Below, in pieces: positions 13,784 to 20,467 of a stretch of 42,014 nucleotides of DNA. The notes beneath the pieces are model-generated. The model was not told the DNA's origin. It did not search any database and worked only from the letters and a program-made list of their open reading frames with translations. The position numbers and the translations under genes were made by a program. This DNA comes from a virus. The stretch is taken from positions 1-42,014 of the IMG/VR virus record IMGVR_UViG_3300047317_000085; one strand, given 5' to 3'. Numbering within the stretch: position 1 is the stretch's first letter; each line of letters begins with the position of its first letter.

Positions 13784-13812
13784 AGTGTAGGACAAGAAAA
13801 ATGTATTGTCAT
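13784..13812 (-). promoter_or_regulatory. Leftward promoter with overlapping inverted repeat
   Basis: On the minus strand ATGACA (13812-13807) and TACACT (13789-13784) are 17 bases apart, and the last bases before the -10 are GTCC as in the phage promoter at 16946. The inverted repeat GACAA (13791-13795) with TTGTC (13806-13810) lies across the promoter. Initiation would fall at about 13777, the A of the HTH gene's ATG. Confidence 0.68.
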
Positions 13813-13839
13813 CCACTTTTATTGTAGTAGGGTGCCAGC

Positions 13840-14070
13840 ATGTCGCACATGACCAAGATCGCGGGCGTCCCCGACAAGGACCGCGCCAGACCCGGCATGG
13901 CCTACTTTGCCGGTTCAGGCCCGCCCCGCATGACCTGCGGCGAGTGCATTCACCGCAAGGACAGTAAACCTACCATCTGCATGATGTTCACCACCCTGAC
14001 GGGGAAGGTTGGCCCGCCGGTGCGTTCGCACTGGCACGCTTGCCGTTATTTTGAGGAGAGGATGAAATGA
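13840..14070 (+). CDS. Small Cys-rich, probably zinc-binding protein
   Basis: A 76-residue protein, first gene of the rightward accessory operon. MAYFAGSGPPRMTCGECIHR, a later Cys in PTICMMF and the final HWHACRYFEERM give four or more Cys and His that could bind zinc. I recognise the layout from other phage hypothetical proteins. AGGG lies 7 bases before the ATG; an internal Met at residue 4 is another possible start. It overlaps the next gene by 4 bases. Function unknown. Confidence 0.75.
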   Translation: MSHMTKIAGVPDKDRARPGMAYFAGSGPPRMTCGECIHRKDSKPTICMMFTTLTGKVGPPVRSHWHACRYFEERMK

Positions 14071-14438
14071 ACACCGCCATCGCACCGAAGCGCAACGGCA
14101 ACCAAGAGCAGACCTTGCCAGAGCACCGGCAGAAAACCGTCGAGGCTGGCCTCGCCACCTACCAGAAGGTGCTGGCGGAGCGCGACCATCTCGAGGTGCA
14201 GCTGCGCGATGCCACGCTTCGCATCGAGGCGCAGGTCGTGCAGCTCGACGCTCTCAAGGGCGTCGTCAACATGATGGAAAGCACCTACCTCTCCACCAAG
14301 CTGGAAATGGAGAACCGCGTGGCGCAGTATCAGGCGCAGCGTGACGATGCCGTGAAACAGGCGGCAGCGTTCGAGGCCACACTGACGAATATCTTCGCGA
14401 TGCTGTCTGACATCGTCCCCGGCATGGTCGAACGGTAA
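14067..14438 (+). CDS. Long coiled-coil protein
   Basis: A 123-residue protein starting in an ATGA overlap. Residues about 20-105 are an almost continuous coiled coil (LAERDHLEVQLRDATLRIEA, ENRVAQYQAQRDDAVKQAAA), with a short hydrophobic end (FAMLSDIVPGMVER). There are no Cys and no membrane segment. It might be a scaffold for a protein complex or a regulator partner. I do not recognise a family, and the operon gives little further clue. Confidence 0.75.
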   Translation: MNTAIAPKRNGNQEQTLPEHRQKTVEAGLATYQKVLAERDHLEVQLRDATLRIEAQVVQLDALKGVVNMMESTYLSTKLEMENRVAQYQAQRDDAVKQAAAFEATLTNIFAMLSDIVPGMVER

Positions 14439-14459
14439 CTGCGCCTAAAGGATCGTGAA

Positions 14460-14645
14460 ATGGACGCCACCGAGAGATTACAGAACTACAAGCCGGGTGA
14501 TCCGCCGCCCTGCCACCCTGACGCATTTTGGGAGTGCTCTGCCTTTACAATTCACGGCACTGGAATTGCCGTCTGCTCAGTCTGCAAGAGGGGCCTTGAA
14601 TCTATGCGTCAGTCGTTACCCGCCGCTAAAGGGCCGACACCATGA
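14460..14645 (+). CDS. Small Cys-containing hypothetical protein
   Basis: A 61-residue protein with AAAGGA upstream of its ATG. It has a Pro-rich first half (YKPGDPPPCHPDAFWEC) and a CSVCKRGLESM segment, so the four Cys and one His may bind zinc. An overlapping frame from 14455 is judged a shadow because this one has the better start and the metal-site spacing. Its TGA overlaps the ATG of the next gene (ATGA). Function unknown. Confidence 0.65.
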   Translation: MDATERLQNYKPGDPPPCHPDAFWECSAFTIHGTGIAVCSVCKRGLESMRQSLPAAKGPTP

Positions 14646-14776
14646 GAGTTGAACGCTTCATCGCCTGTTGGTGGATTTGGTTTGGCAAGTACGTTCTGAG
14701 AATCGGGAAACCTTGGGGTCACAATTACCGCTATGCTTGGCGTCCGCTAATTTCGTTTTTCCGTGTTCTGCGCTAA
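14642..14776 (+). CDS. 44-residue basic, aromatic peptide
   Basis: A tiny gene coupled by an ATGA overlap to the one before. The peptide, MRVERFIACWWIWFGKYVLR and a second half with WRPLISFFRVLR, is rich in Trp, Phe and Arg. This composition fits an amphipathic peptide at the inner face of the membrane. It has no family I recognise. Its overlap and its fit into an otherwise close-packed operon are the main support. Confidence 0.5.
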   Translation: MRVERFIACWWIWFGKYVLRIGKPWGHNYRYAWRPLISFFRVLR

Positions 14777-14797
14777 TGGCCCTTTAGGGAAATAGAC

Positions 14798-14968
14798 ATG
14801 GCCACTGTTGGAATGTTGCCGCCAGAATATCTCGGGGCTGGAGAAATTAGAGACCGCTATTGGTCGCCGCCAAAGCCGCTGCCTTGGTGGCAGCAACCGC
14901 GCCATCTGAACGCTATGGCGTTGGGCGCAATCGCGGTTCTAATCGTCATCGGCATATATGGCCCTTGA
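14798..14968 (+). CDS. 56-residue protein with C-terminal membrane anchor
   Basis: A short gene with AGGGA before its ATG. The first 40 residues are polar and Pro/Trp-rich (YWSPPKPLPWWQQPR) and the last 17 form a membrane helix (MALGAIAVLIVIGIYGP). It is a tail-anchored layout. Its TGA is directly followed by the ATG of the next gene. Function unknown; a membrane partner for the next protein, which also has one membrane segment, is possible. Confidence 0.6.
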   Translation: MATVGMLPPEYLGAGEIRDRYWSPPKPLPWWQQPRHLNAMALGAIAVLIVIGIYGP

Positions 14969-15535
14969 ATGATCAAACGCCCCTGCCATGGTCTGCCGCC
15001 CGGTGCGCCGTGTCCCACCTACGAACGCGGGACATGGCCGCGCGACTGTACCTGCTATCAGGAGGCGCAGCCCGGCGGCTGGGCCGATCGCATTGTGCGT
15101 CGTTGGCTGATCGCAGCACTGGTTCTATGTCTTGCCTTCAGCTTCGTCATGATCAAGGCATTCGGCGCCGACGTAGATCCTAGTTGTCTCACACATGACG
15201 AGGCCGCGCGGCGCTATCCAAATCAATGGCTGTACTGGCACACAGTAAAACACTGCTGGGATAATCACTCGGGCCGCACCGCTATTCGTCACCCGGCGGC
15301 TCCCAAGACTGACAGGCTGCCGCCACCGGCGCCGTCGATCGACATGCCGGAAGGCCCGACAGTCGCCTACCCGTCATTGATGCCGGGGATTGGCAGCTCT
15401 GACAATATGTTGCGCCCAGATCCCATGACGATCTGGCCGCCAGTGTTTGATTTCGACGCAGAGCCACCATTGTTCATTCCGTGGCAGCAACGTGTGGTAT
15501 CGTCGTTACCGGCAGCTGGAGGCGGGCCGGAATAA
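14969..15535 (+). CDS. Membrane-anchored protein with Cys-Trp-His-rich exported domain
   Basis: A 188-residue protein. The N-terminal part has five Cys/His-type residues (CHGLPPGAPC, CTCYQ). A membrane helix follows at about 46-66 (WLIAALVLCLAFSFVMIKAF). The segment after it, CLTHDEAARRYPNQWLYWHT then VKHCWD, is a motif I have seen in unnamed Rhizobiales envelope proteins. The C-terminal half is Pro-rich and probably unstructured. It starts immediately after the preceding stop and lies just upstream of two PEP-CTERM genes, so the operon looks directed at the cell envelope. Function unknown. Confidence 0.72.
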   Translation: MIKRPCHGLPPGAPCPTYERGTWPRDCTCYQEAQPGGWADRIVRRWLIAALVLCLAFSFVMIKAFGADVDPSCLTHDEAARRYPNQWLYWHTVKHCWDNHSGRTAIRHPAAPKTDRLPPPAPSIDMPEGPTVAYPSLMPGIGSSDNMLRPDPMTIWPPVFDFDAEPPLFIPWQQRVVSSLPAAGGGPE

Positions 15536-15563
15536 AAGCCGCTGCCATCACAAGGAGACCATC

Positions 15564-16217
15564 ATGCGAAAACTGGGAATGCTGGCAGGTATCATCCTGC
15601 TGGGCGGTATGGGGGTGGTGCAAGCAGCCACGCTTGGACCGGACATCGCTACGGAAGGCCTCACCTATAATTTTTCGATTATCGGTGGCGCCCTCAACTC
15701 AACGTCAGCGACGTTTCAGGTTGAGATCACCGGCATCAATGTTGTCGGCACTGACACAAGACTTGGCCGCAGCGGCATCAACGCCTTTGCGTTCAGCACA
15801 CCAAACCTTCCTGCCATTTCGTCAGGAACCACCACGCTTGTCGGCGCCACCTTCCAGAGCACCGGACTGAACTCCGGTGGCTGTAGCAATGGCGGCGGGT
15901 TCTTCTGTTTCGGAAACACTGGTGTCGCTGGCACACCGGCGCTCGCTTCCGGCACAGTGATCGACATCGACTTCACGCTGAACTTGGCGTCGGGGAACTT
16001 CCTCGCGTGGGACCCAGCGTTCAAGATTGATTGGGCTGGAAACCAGAACAATTTCAGCCTCGTCTCTGAGACTATTCCACTCGGACCCAACGGGACGCCG
16101 TTCAGCAACCCTCCGGGTGAAACCCCACTCCCGGCAGCCGCTTGGCTGTTTGGCAGTGTATTCGGCGGCGGCGCACTGCTGCTTCGACGCCGGAAGAAAG
16201 AGAGGACCAATGCGTAA
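15564..16217 (+). CDS. Secreted protein with PEP-CTERM (VPLPA-type) sorting signal
   Basis: A 217-residue protein with three parts. It has a signal peptide (MRKLGMLAGIILLGGMGVVQ, cleaved near AA-TLG) and a beta-rich Gly/Ser/Thr-rich exported domain of about 160 residues with one Cys pair. The C-terminal tail reads TPLPAAAWLFGSVFGG, then a hydrophobic helix and RRRKKER. That tail is the VPLPA variant of the PEP-CTERM signal, recognised by an exosortase that cleaves and delivers proteins to the cell surface or polysaccharide matrix. No exosortase is encoded here, so the host must supply it. AAGGAG lies 6 bases before ATG 15564; longer upstream frames are rejected. It overlaps the next gene by 8 bases. 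Finding this in a phage is unusual. Confidence 0.85.
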   Translation: MRKLGMLAGIILLGGMGVVQAATLGPDIATEGLTYNFSIIGGALNSTSATFQVEITGINVVGTDTRLGRSGINAFAFSTPNLPAISSGTTTLVGATFQSTGLNSGGCSNGGGFFCFGNTGVAGTPALASGTVIDIDFTLNLASGNFLAWDPAFKIDWAGNQNNFSLVSETIPLGPNGTPFSNPPGETPLPAAAWLFGSVFGGGALLLRRRKKERTNA

Positions 16218-16803
16218 GGCTCTGCTTGCGATCGCCGCTGTGCTGGCAATGTCTGCCAGCGCAGTGGCTGACACCATCACCAGCTTGGGCACCAACCCGA
16301 CGTCTGGCGCTGGCGCCTTCTCCAATACCGATCCCGGTACTGGCTCAGGCGGCTCAGGTTTGTTTGCTGACATTTACAAGTTCGATCTCGTCGGCGCCCA
16401 GATCCTGACCATTGCGTTCGCCACCAACACGTTCGCGTCGGGTGCGCCGCAGTTCATCACCAACTTCCAAGGCGCGGTGGTGAACGACGGCGCAGACAAC
16501 GCTCCCGGTGGCGGTGATGACTTCGTGGTGCTCGGTCCTGAGTTGGCGGTGGCGTGTAATGCCATCCCGAATTGCCAAGTGTTCGGTGGTTCAGCGATAC
16601 TCGGTGGCGGCCACTATTACCTGCTCGTTTCCGGCAACGCTGGCGTCGATGCTGGCTACGGCGGCAACCTGAGTACGTCGGCGGAGACACCTCTGCCGGG
16701 CGCCATCTGGCTCTTTGGCAGCGCACTAGCTGCCTTCGGTCTGGTTACGCACCGCAAGCGGAAGGTTAAATCCGCTTGGGATATCAAAGCCATAGCGGCG
16801 TAA
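16210..16803 (+). CDS. Second secreted PEP-CTERM (VPLPA-type) protein
   Basis: A 197-residue protein overlapping the previous gene by 8 bases, with AGAGG 4 bases before ATG 16210. The signal peptide is MRKALLAIAAVLAMSASAVA. The exported domain (about 21-165) is Gly- and Asp-rich, includes GGGDDFVVLGPELAVACNAI and NCQVFGGSA, and resembles the domain types common in PEP-CTERM proteins. The tail TPLPGAIWLFGSALAAFGLV then HRKRK is a second sorting signal. The pair share layout more than sequence and may be distant duplicates. They may coat infected cells or modify the surface matrix; that is inference. A strong terminator follows at 16899. Confidence 0.84.
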   Translation: MRKALLAIAAVLAMSASAVADTITSLGTNPTSGAGAFSNTDPGTGSGGSGLFADIYKFDLVGAQILTIAFATNTFASGAPQFITNFQGAVVNDGADNAPGGGDDFVVLGPELAVACNAIPNCQVFGGSAILGGGHYYLLVSGNAGVDAGYGGNLSTSAETPLPGAIWLFGSALAAFGLVTHRKRKVKSAWDIKAIAA

Positions 16804-16898
16804 GCCGCTATCCCCGTTCCGCAGGTCTGACAGGCTCCCAAGCCGCGTCACGCACTCCCAACCCGAATGCGCCACACCCTGCGGGACGGGGTCATTAA

Positions 16899-16940
16899 AT
16901 AGGCCTCACAGTCACCATGACTGTGGGGCCTATATTTTTG
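16899..16940 (+). terminator. Intrinsic terminator after the accessory operon
   Basis: The arms ATAGGCCTCACAGTCA (16899-16914) and TGACTGTGGGGCCTAT (16918-16933) pair over 16 bp with one G-U pair and a 3-base loop, followed by ATTTTTG. This is a textbook rightward intrinsic terminator. The 95 bases between the stop at 16803 and the terminator hold a second, weaker inverted repeat (near 16810-16822 and 16879-16892) and no gene. The promoter at 16946 begins six bases after the terminator. Confidence 0.92.
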
Positions 16941-16945
16941 CCCAC

Positions 16946-16974
16946 TTGACACGGGGGTCAGGATGTCCTATACT
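16946..16974 (+). promoter_or_regulatory. Rightward sigma70-like promoter for the 17003 gene pair
   Basis: TTGACA (16946-16951) and TATACT (16969-16974) are 17 bases apart. The spacer has GTC, G, G and CC in the same columns as the promoters at 4220, 4288 and 5100. It lies directly after a terminator and 29 bases before ATG 17003, leaving little doubt that it drives 17003-17739. Confidence 0.88.
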
Positions 16975-17002
16975 GCTTTTTGTTCATCACAGGAGCAGAT
17001 CA

Positions 17003-17302
17003 ATGACTGTCTATTACGAATGGGATCTCGAGAGCTGGGAGCTGTTTGGCGACGAGGAGGAATGCCTCGATCACAACCACGCCGACAAGCTGTCTGATCT
17101 TCCGACGCCATCAACGCCGGGCGAGAAGCTGGTGCTGGTGCGTGATGCCGTTGGCTCGCGGCTCTGGGCCTACGTCGATCCGGTCAGCCGCATGCTGCCA
17201 AAGTATTTCAGCCGCCCGGAGGCTGACGGCAACTATCACGAAACCAACGTGAAGGTGCCGCAGCGTTTCCACCGCGAGATCGCACGGGAGATGGCGCGAT
17301 GA
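17003..17302 (+). CDS. Small acidic hypothetical protein
   Basis: A 99-residue protein with AGGAG 7 bases before its ATG and a strong promoter just upstream. The first half is acidic (MTVYYEWDLESWELFGDEEE) and the rest looks like a compact alpha/beta fold (EKLVLVRDAVGSRLWAYVDP, then YFSRPEADGNY). No metal site or membrane segment is visible. The promoter class and position suggest early expression; acidic early proteins often act on host targets, but nothing specific is shown. It overlaps the next gene by 4 bases. Confidence 0.78.
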   Translation: MTVYYEWDLESWELFGDEEECLDHNHADKLSDLPTPSTPGEKLVLVRDAVGSRLWAYVDPVSRMLPKYFSRPEADGNYHETNVKVPQRFHREIAREMAR

Positions 17303-17739
17303 AAGTCATCATCAACGATGGTGGCCGCGAGGCCGCAGGGTTCAGGGGCAGCGCAGGCGACTGCGTTGCCCGCTCGATCGCGATCGTAGCGCAACTGCCC
17401 TATCAGGAAGTCTACGATCGCCTCGCCCACATCATGGCGACGATGCCCAAGACTAGAAAGCGCAGGAGTGCTGGCAAGCGGTCTGCCTCCAACGGCGTCT
17501 ACACCAAGTCGAAGCTGTTCAAGGACTACATGAAGGAGCTGGGGTTCGTGTGGACGCCGACGATGGGCATCGGCACCGGCTGCACCGTGCATCTTCGCCA
17601 GCGCGAGCTGCCAGCAGGACGGCTGGTCGTTGCCGTCAGCAAACACTACACCGCCGTCATCGACGGCGTCATCAACGACACACATGACCCGCAGCGCGGC
17701 GGCGTGAGATGTGTCTATGGGATCTGGCGGCTACCGTAA
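17299..17739 (+). CDS. Possible cysteine-peptidase-like protein
   Basis: A 146-residue protein coupled to the previous gene (ATGA). It has FRGSAGDCVARSIAIVAQLP near its start. SKHYTAVIDGVINDTHDP lies towards the end. This order of Cys, His and Asp resembles the catalytic set of papain-like or C39-like small peptidases. The middle (residues 50-66) is basic and flexible. I know similar unnamed proteins from alphaproteobacterial phages, but the peptidase reading is inference from the spacing of these residues, without an alignment. A strong hairpin follows the stop by 4 bases. Confidence 0.75.
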   Translation: MKVIINDGGREAAGFRGSAGDCVARSIAIVAQLPYQEVYDRLAHIMATMPKTRKRRSAGKRSASNGVYTKSKLFKDYMKELGFVWTPTMGIGTGCTVHLRQRELPAGRLVVAVSKHYTAVIDGVINDTHDPQRGGVRCVYGIWRLP

Positions 17740-17743
17740 TGCA

Positions 17744-17781
17744 AGACGCCCCCGACACCGGAGGGTGAAGCGGGGGCGTCT
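17744..17781 (+). terminator. Hairpin terminator after the 17299 gene
   Basis: The arms AGACGCCCCCG (17744-17754) and CGGGGGCGTCT (17771-17781) are a perfect 11-bp inverted repeat around a 16-base loop, right after the stop at 17739. No T-run follows, so termination may depend on other factors. The hairpin separates the rightward pair from the convergent leftward lysis-type cluster. The remaining 100 bases to 17882 show no gene. Confidence 0.75.
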
Positions 17782-17881
17782 GCAACCATGAACCACGAAC
17801 CAAGGTAAGAAACGCTCGTCCATCACAACGAGGCGCCCAGTATAGCCCTCCGCTCAGTGGCAGCGCAACACGTTCTCGTTA

Positions 17882-18121
17882 TCATACGAGCAGAGACAGC
17901 ACGGGTCCGGCAGTGTGGTGCCCAAGTCGAAACCCGGCGCGAGGCAGCACCAGCTGCACAAAGATCAGGATGCAGACCAAGACGAAGATGACCCAGATGA
18001 TCTGGATAACCTTTGCCGGTACTGCTACACCGACGACGCTCGTCAGCACCCAGATGATCAGGTAGATCACCAGCGCCAGCAAACAAATATAAATCAGCGC
18101 GTAGATTACTGCTTCGATCAT
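17882..18121 (-). CDS. Holin-like small membrane protein
   Basis: A 79-residue protein with two membrane helices (about 4-27, IEAVIYALIYICLLALVIYL, and about 40-64, VIQIIWVIFVLVCILIFVQL), a short loop between them and a polar tail. It resembles small two-helix membrane proteins that phages use as holins. It lies at the end of the late operon next to lysis-type genes, so a holin is a fair inference. GGAGG sits 5 bases before ATG 18121, and this ATG overlaps the stop of the upstream gene (ATGA). It is the last gene of the leftward late operon. Confidence 0.75.
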   Translation of the reverse strand: MIEAVIYALIYICLLALVIYLIIWVLTSVVGVAVPAKVIQIIWVIFVLVCILIFVQLVLPRAGFRLGHHTAGPVLSLLV

Positions 18122-18423
18122 GGTCGCCTCCTCGGTTGGGCTGCACACTCACTCCGGTAAATTGCCGGGATCAGGTAATTGCCAACGGGGAGCGATGTGA
18201 AGCCGGGATCGTTTGGCCCGGTAGCGACAGCGATCGTCGGGTCGCATGACGTTCGCCGGATGAGATCGAATGCTACCGCCAGCGGCGGCACAGCAACAAG
18301 CGGCACGGCAGATGGTTGCTGTACCGGGACGTCTTTGTGGATACGAACGTGCGTGCGCTTGGCGTCAGCGTATCCCGGTAGAAAGATCACCAGCGCAGAG
18401 ACCGTAATCAAAAACTTTTTCAT
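18118..18423 (-). CDS. Exported small protein of the lysis-type cluster
   Basis: A 101-residue protein with a clear signal peptide (MKKFLITVSALVIFLPGYAD, cleavage after ADA). The mature part is Val- and Pro-rich at first (VPLVAVPPLAVAFDLIRR), then CDPTIAVATGPNDPGF and a second Cys near the end, possibly a disulphide. There is no lipobox, so an outer-membrane spanin lipoprotein is not indicated. I have seen similar exported proteins in Rhizobiales phages. It is coupled by overlaps on both sides (ATGA). A periplasmic role at lysis or in exclusion is possible. Confidence 0.7.
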   Translation of the reverse strand: MKKFLITVSALVIFLPGYADAKRTHVRIHKDVPVQQPSAVPLVAVPPLAVAFDLIRRTSCDPTIAVATGPNDPGFTSLPVGNYLIPAIYRSECAAQPRRRP

Positions 18424-18851
18424 GCCTCCTCCTGCCGTGGCGGCAGCACGATGATCTCAAGATCGTCATCGGTCTCCACGCCCAGCGCCTCCATTAAACC
18501 CGGCGAGATGTCGCAGATGCGACCAGTGTCGTTATCCTGTTCCGGCCCAGCCGGTCCCCAATCCGCTGGCCTCGCCCAGAACGATCGACTATTGGCCGGA
18601 TTGCGTACCAGACAGATCGTGTCGAGCAGATCGTCCTTGGAGATCTCGTCGTAGTCCCAGCGCATGGCGATGTAGTATTCTTCCGGGTCAAGGTTGCGAC
18701 CAAGCGCCTCCTCCGCACCATCGAGAAAAAGATCCGGTGCCTGTGAGACATTGAAGATAAAAGCTAAAGGCTCGGTCTCGGACATTCCGGTGTCGTCGGG
18801 GCCGCCAAACCAACTGCACTTTCCAGAATTGACTTTGCCGGTGACTGTCAT
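18420..18851 (-). CDS. RlpA-like double-psi beta-barrel protein, candidate lysis protein
   Basis: A 143-residue protein whose opening (GKVNSGKCSWFGGPDDTGMS) and later CLVRNPANSRSFWARPADWG, then GRICDISPGLMEALGVETDD match the pattern of double-psi beta-barrel domains related to RlpA. RlpA acts on peptidoglycan in some bacteria. The DISPGLMEALG helix is the most characteristic part. No signal peptide is present, so release would need a holin such as the neighbouring membrane protein. It may be the endolysin of this phage, but the catalytic residues cannot be confirmed by eye. GGGAG lies 8 bases before the ATG. Confidence 0.68.
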   Translation of the reverse strand: MTVTGKVNSGKCSWFGGPDDTGMSETEPLAFIFNVSQAPDLFLDGAEEALGRNLDPEEYYIAMRWDYDEISKDDLLDTICLVRNPANSRSFWARPADWGPAGPEQDNDTGRICDISPGLMEALGVETDDDLEIIVLPPRQEEA

Positions 18852-19111
18852 CGAAGCTGCTCCCTCTTTACTGGCAACTCGCGCAGCATGATCTCGACAA
18901 CGCGATCGAGGCTTTGTTTGTTCGCCTCCGTCTGCTTCTCAAGAACCGTAAGCCGGTTGTCGATCACGGCCAGATGCGGAGAGCCGCGTGTCTCCAGTGT
19001 AGCCACCCGCGTCTCAAGTTTCACAACGTAGGCCGTTACGCTGAAGATGGCGACCACCAACCCGCCAAGGAAATAGTTTTCCCTGAGCCACGATGTGACG
19101 GCGGTAGTCAC
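18848..19111 (-). CDS. One-pass membrane protein with coiled coil (spanin- or holin-like)
   Basis: An 87-residue protein with one membrane helix near its start (NYFLGGLVVAIFSVTAYVV) and a long coiled coil after it (LETRVATLETR, then RLTVLEKQTEANKQSLDRVV). That layout is shared by inner-membrane spanins and by some phage membrane proteins of unknown role. I start at GTG 19111, 4 bases after the stop of the preceding small gene; the longer frame would run antisense-like through that gene. It overlaps the RlpA-like gene by 4 bases. Position in the lysis cluster supports a lysis role. Confidence 0.7.
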   Translation of the reverse strand: MTTAVTSWLRENYFLGGLVVAIFSVTAYVVKLETRVATLETRGSPHLAVIDNRLTVLEKQTEANKQSLDRVVEIMLRELPVKREQLR

Positions 19112-19115
19112 ATGG

Positions 19116-19289
19116 TCACCCCGGCGCTGGCTTGGCGGCTGGCGGCGGCACATAGGGATCGGGCACACCACCGTCAGCGAGCCATTTGTCGTACTCAACG
19201 CGGTCACGGTTGGCCGGGTCGTTGGGAATGAACGCCTGATCGGCTGTGCGGATGACGATGTCGCTTTGTGTGAGTTGATATTCTGCCAT
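19116..19289 (-). CDS. Small fibre-associated protein, copy 2
   Basis: A 57-residue protein directly after the 392-residue fibre gene (stop and start share one base, TAATG). It begins [20 protein letters not shown], continues with [17 protein letters not shown] and ends in a Pro-rich tail (GGVPDPYVPPP). The first 32 residues are nearly the same as those of the gene after the larger fibre (20666), at the DNA level 78 of 79 bases. The motif DPANRDxxEYxxWLAxGxxPDP is common in small proteins beside phage tail fibres. It may be a fibre chaperone or accessory; this is inference. Confidence 0.75.
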   Translation of the reverse strand: MAEYQLTQSDIVIRTADQAFIPNDPANRDRVEYDKWLADGGVPDPYVPPPAAKPAPG

Positions 19290-19300
19290 TAGAGCCTCGC
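19222..19300. repeat. 79-bp direct repeat, copy A (with 20599-20677)
   Basis: Bases 19222-19300 and 20599-20677 differ at one position (T at 19281, G at 20658). Each spans the end of a fibre gene and the start of the following small gene. The offset is 1377 bases, the size of one fibre plus small-gene cassette. Such identity beside more diverged fibre sequence suggests a recent duplication or ongoing recombination. Confidence 0.93.
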
Positions 19301-20467
19301 ATCAAACATGATACCACCTGCACTTATTGCAGTGACGCAGCCTTGCCCGGCGCCGAACGTCGCCCCTGAATAAGTGACATCAAGCGTAGCTTGGTTTGGC
19401 CCCAATGAGCCGCCCGCCGCAATACTTGATGCAGGATTTGCATTCTGATTCATTGTGTTTGTCGTAAAGAGTAACAAATTTTTTGCCACTATTGTCGGAG
19501 AAGTACGCATAGCCGGTAGAAATGTAACGCCATGTCTGGCAAGCGTGGGGATTGGCGCAAATCCTGACAACGTCATGCCATCAAGACCTTGCAGATACCG
19601 TTTGCACGTCACCAACTCCTGATCGTAAGGCCGCATCACATTGGGCGACTGCGCGGCGGTGGGACCTTGATTGCCGGGGATGACGGTGACGCCTGTGATT
19701 AAGAAAACGTCGGAGGTTGCGGCGACGCCATTAATGGTCCCAGTCGCGCCGTAAAAAGACCCGCCGACCCATGAACCCGCTGCTGCCGTATACGACGTAC
19801 CTGCCATAAGCGTGATGGAAAGATTTATTCCGGCGCTATTATTTTTATTCCATGTCCCCGCCACATCGCCCGGCACGGTGATCGTTTTATATTCCCATGT
19901 GCTTACCGAGTTGATAGTAAACGTAAAGACATAAGACCGATTGAACGCCCCATTTTGTATCGACCCCGAATAAGTGCCAACCCGTCCGGCAGCAACCCAA
20001 AATGCAATGACAATTGACTGTGCGCCAGCCGCACCCCAACCGAGTTTAATTGTGCGGTATCCTTCGATTGGCTGGGCAATATAAACAATGTCACCGGCTG
20101 CCGGGGAACCATTGGCTGTCGTGATGTTCGTTTGTAGTTGATTTACAAAACCGGCAGGCCCGCCAGCCCCTTGCGTGCCGCCAATAACCTGCGGGCCGAT
20201 AGAACCAACCCTCCAGCCATCGACAATATATTTTGCCTGTCCCGTTGTTGATAAAACCGTACCTGCGCCATTCTCCTGACTCACCTCCATGCCGCCGTTG
20301 ATCTGCAATCCTGAGTACGCCATTGCGTCGAACGGTGCGTAGATGACGCCGCTGCTGCTGGTCACCGCCCACTTTTCGCCGTCCCATTTATAGACCGGCT
20401 GACCGGCAACCGGCGGCGAGGGATAAAGCTGGCCGATGCTGGGTGAGGTCGGAAAATCTAGCGCCAT
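19289..20467 (-). CDS. Second, shorter tail fibre/receptor-binding-like protein
   Basis: A 392-residue protein paralogous to the 626-residue fibre upstream. The N-terminus ([20 protein letters not shown], then [12 protein letters not shown]) is the same virion-attachment-like segment. The C-terminal part shares [35 protein letters not shown] and the end FDARL. It lacks the collar repeats between these parts. The central jelly-roll-like region (beta-rich, [20 protein letters not shown]) resembles carbohydrate-binding tail proteins. It may give the virion a second receptor or sit at another position. GGAG lies 8 bases before its ATG. Confidence 0.82.
   Translation of the reverse strand: MALDFPTSPSIGQLYPSPPVAGQPVYKWDGEKWAVTSSSGVIYAPFDAMAYSGLQINGGMEVSQENGAGTVLSTTGQAKYIVDGWRVGSIGPQVIGGTQGAGGPAGFVNQLQTNITTANGSPAAGDIVYIAQPIEGYRTIKLGWGAAGAQSIVIAFWVAAGRVGTYSGSIQNGAFNRSYVFTFTINSVSTWEYKTITVPGDVAGTWNKNNSAGINLSITLMAGTSYTAAAGSWVGGSFYGATGTINGVAATSDVFLITGVTVIPGNQGPTAAQSPNVMRPYDQELVTCKRYLQGLDGMTLSGFAPIPTLARHGVTFLPAMRTSPTIVAKNLLLFTTNTMNQNANPASSIAAGGSLGPNQATLDVTYSGATFGAGQGCVTAISAGGIMFDARL

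Noticed and set aside
15447-15563. N-terminal extension of the first PEP-CTERM protein
   Set aside because: The extension would hide the signal peptide, overlaps the previous gene, and lacks a ribosome site; ATG 15564 has AAGGAG.
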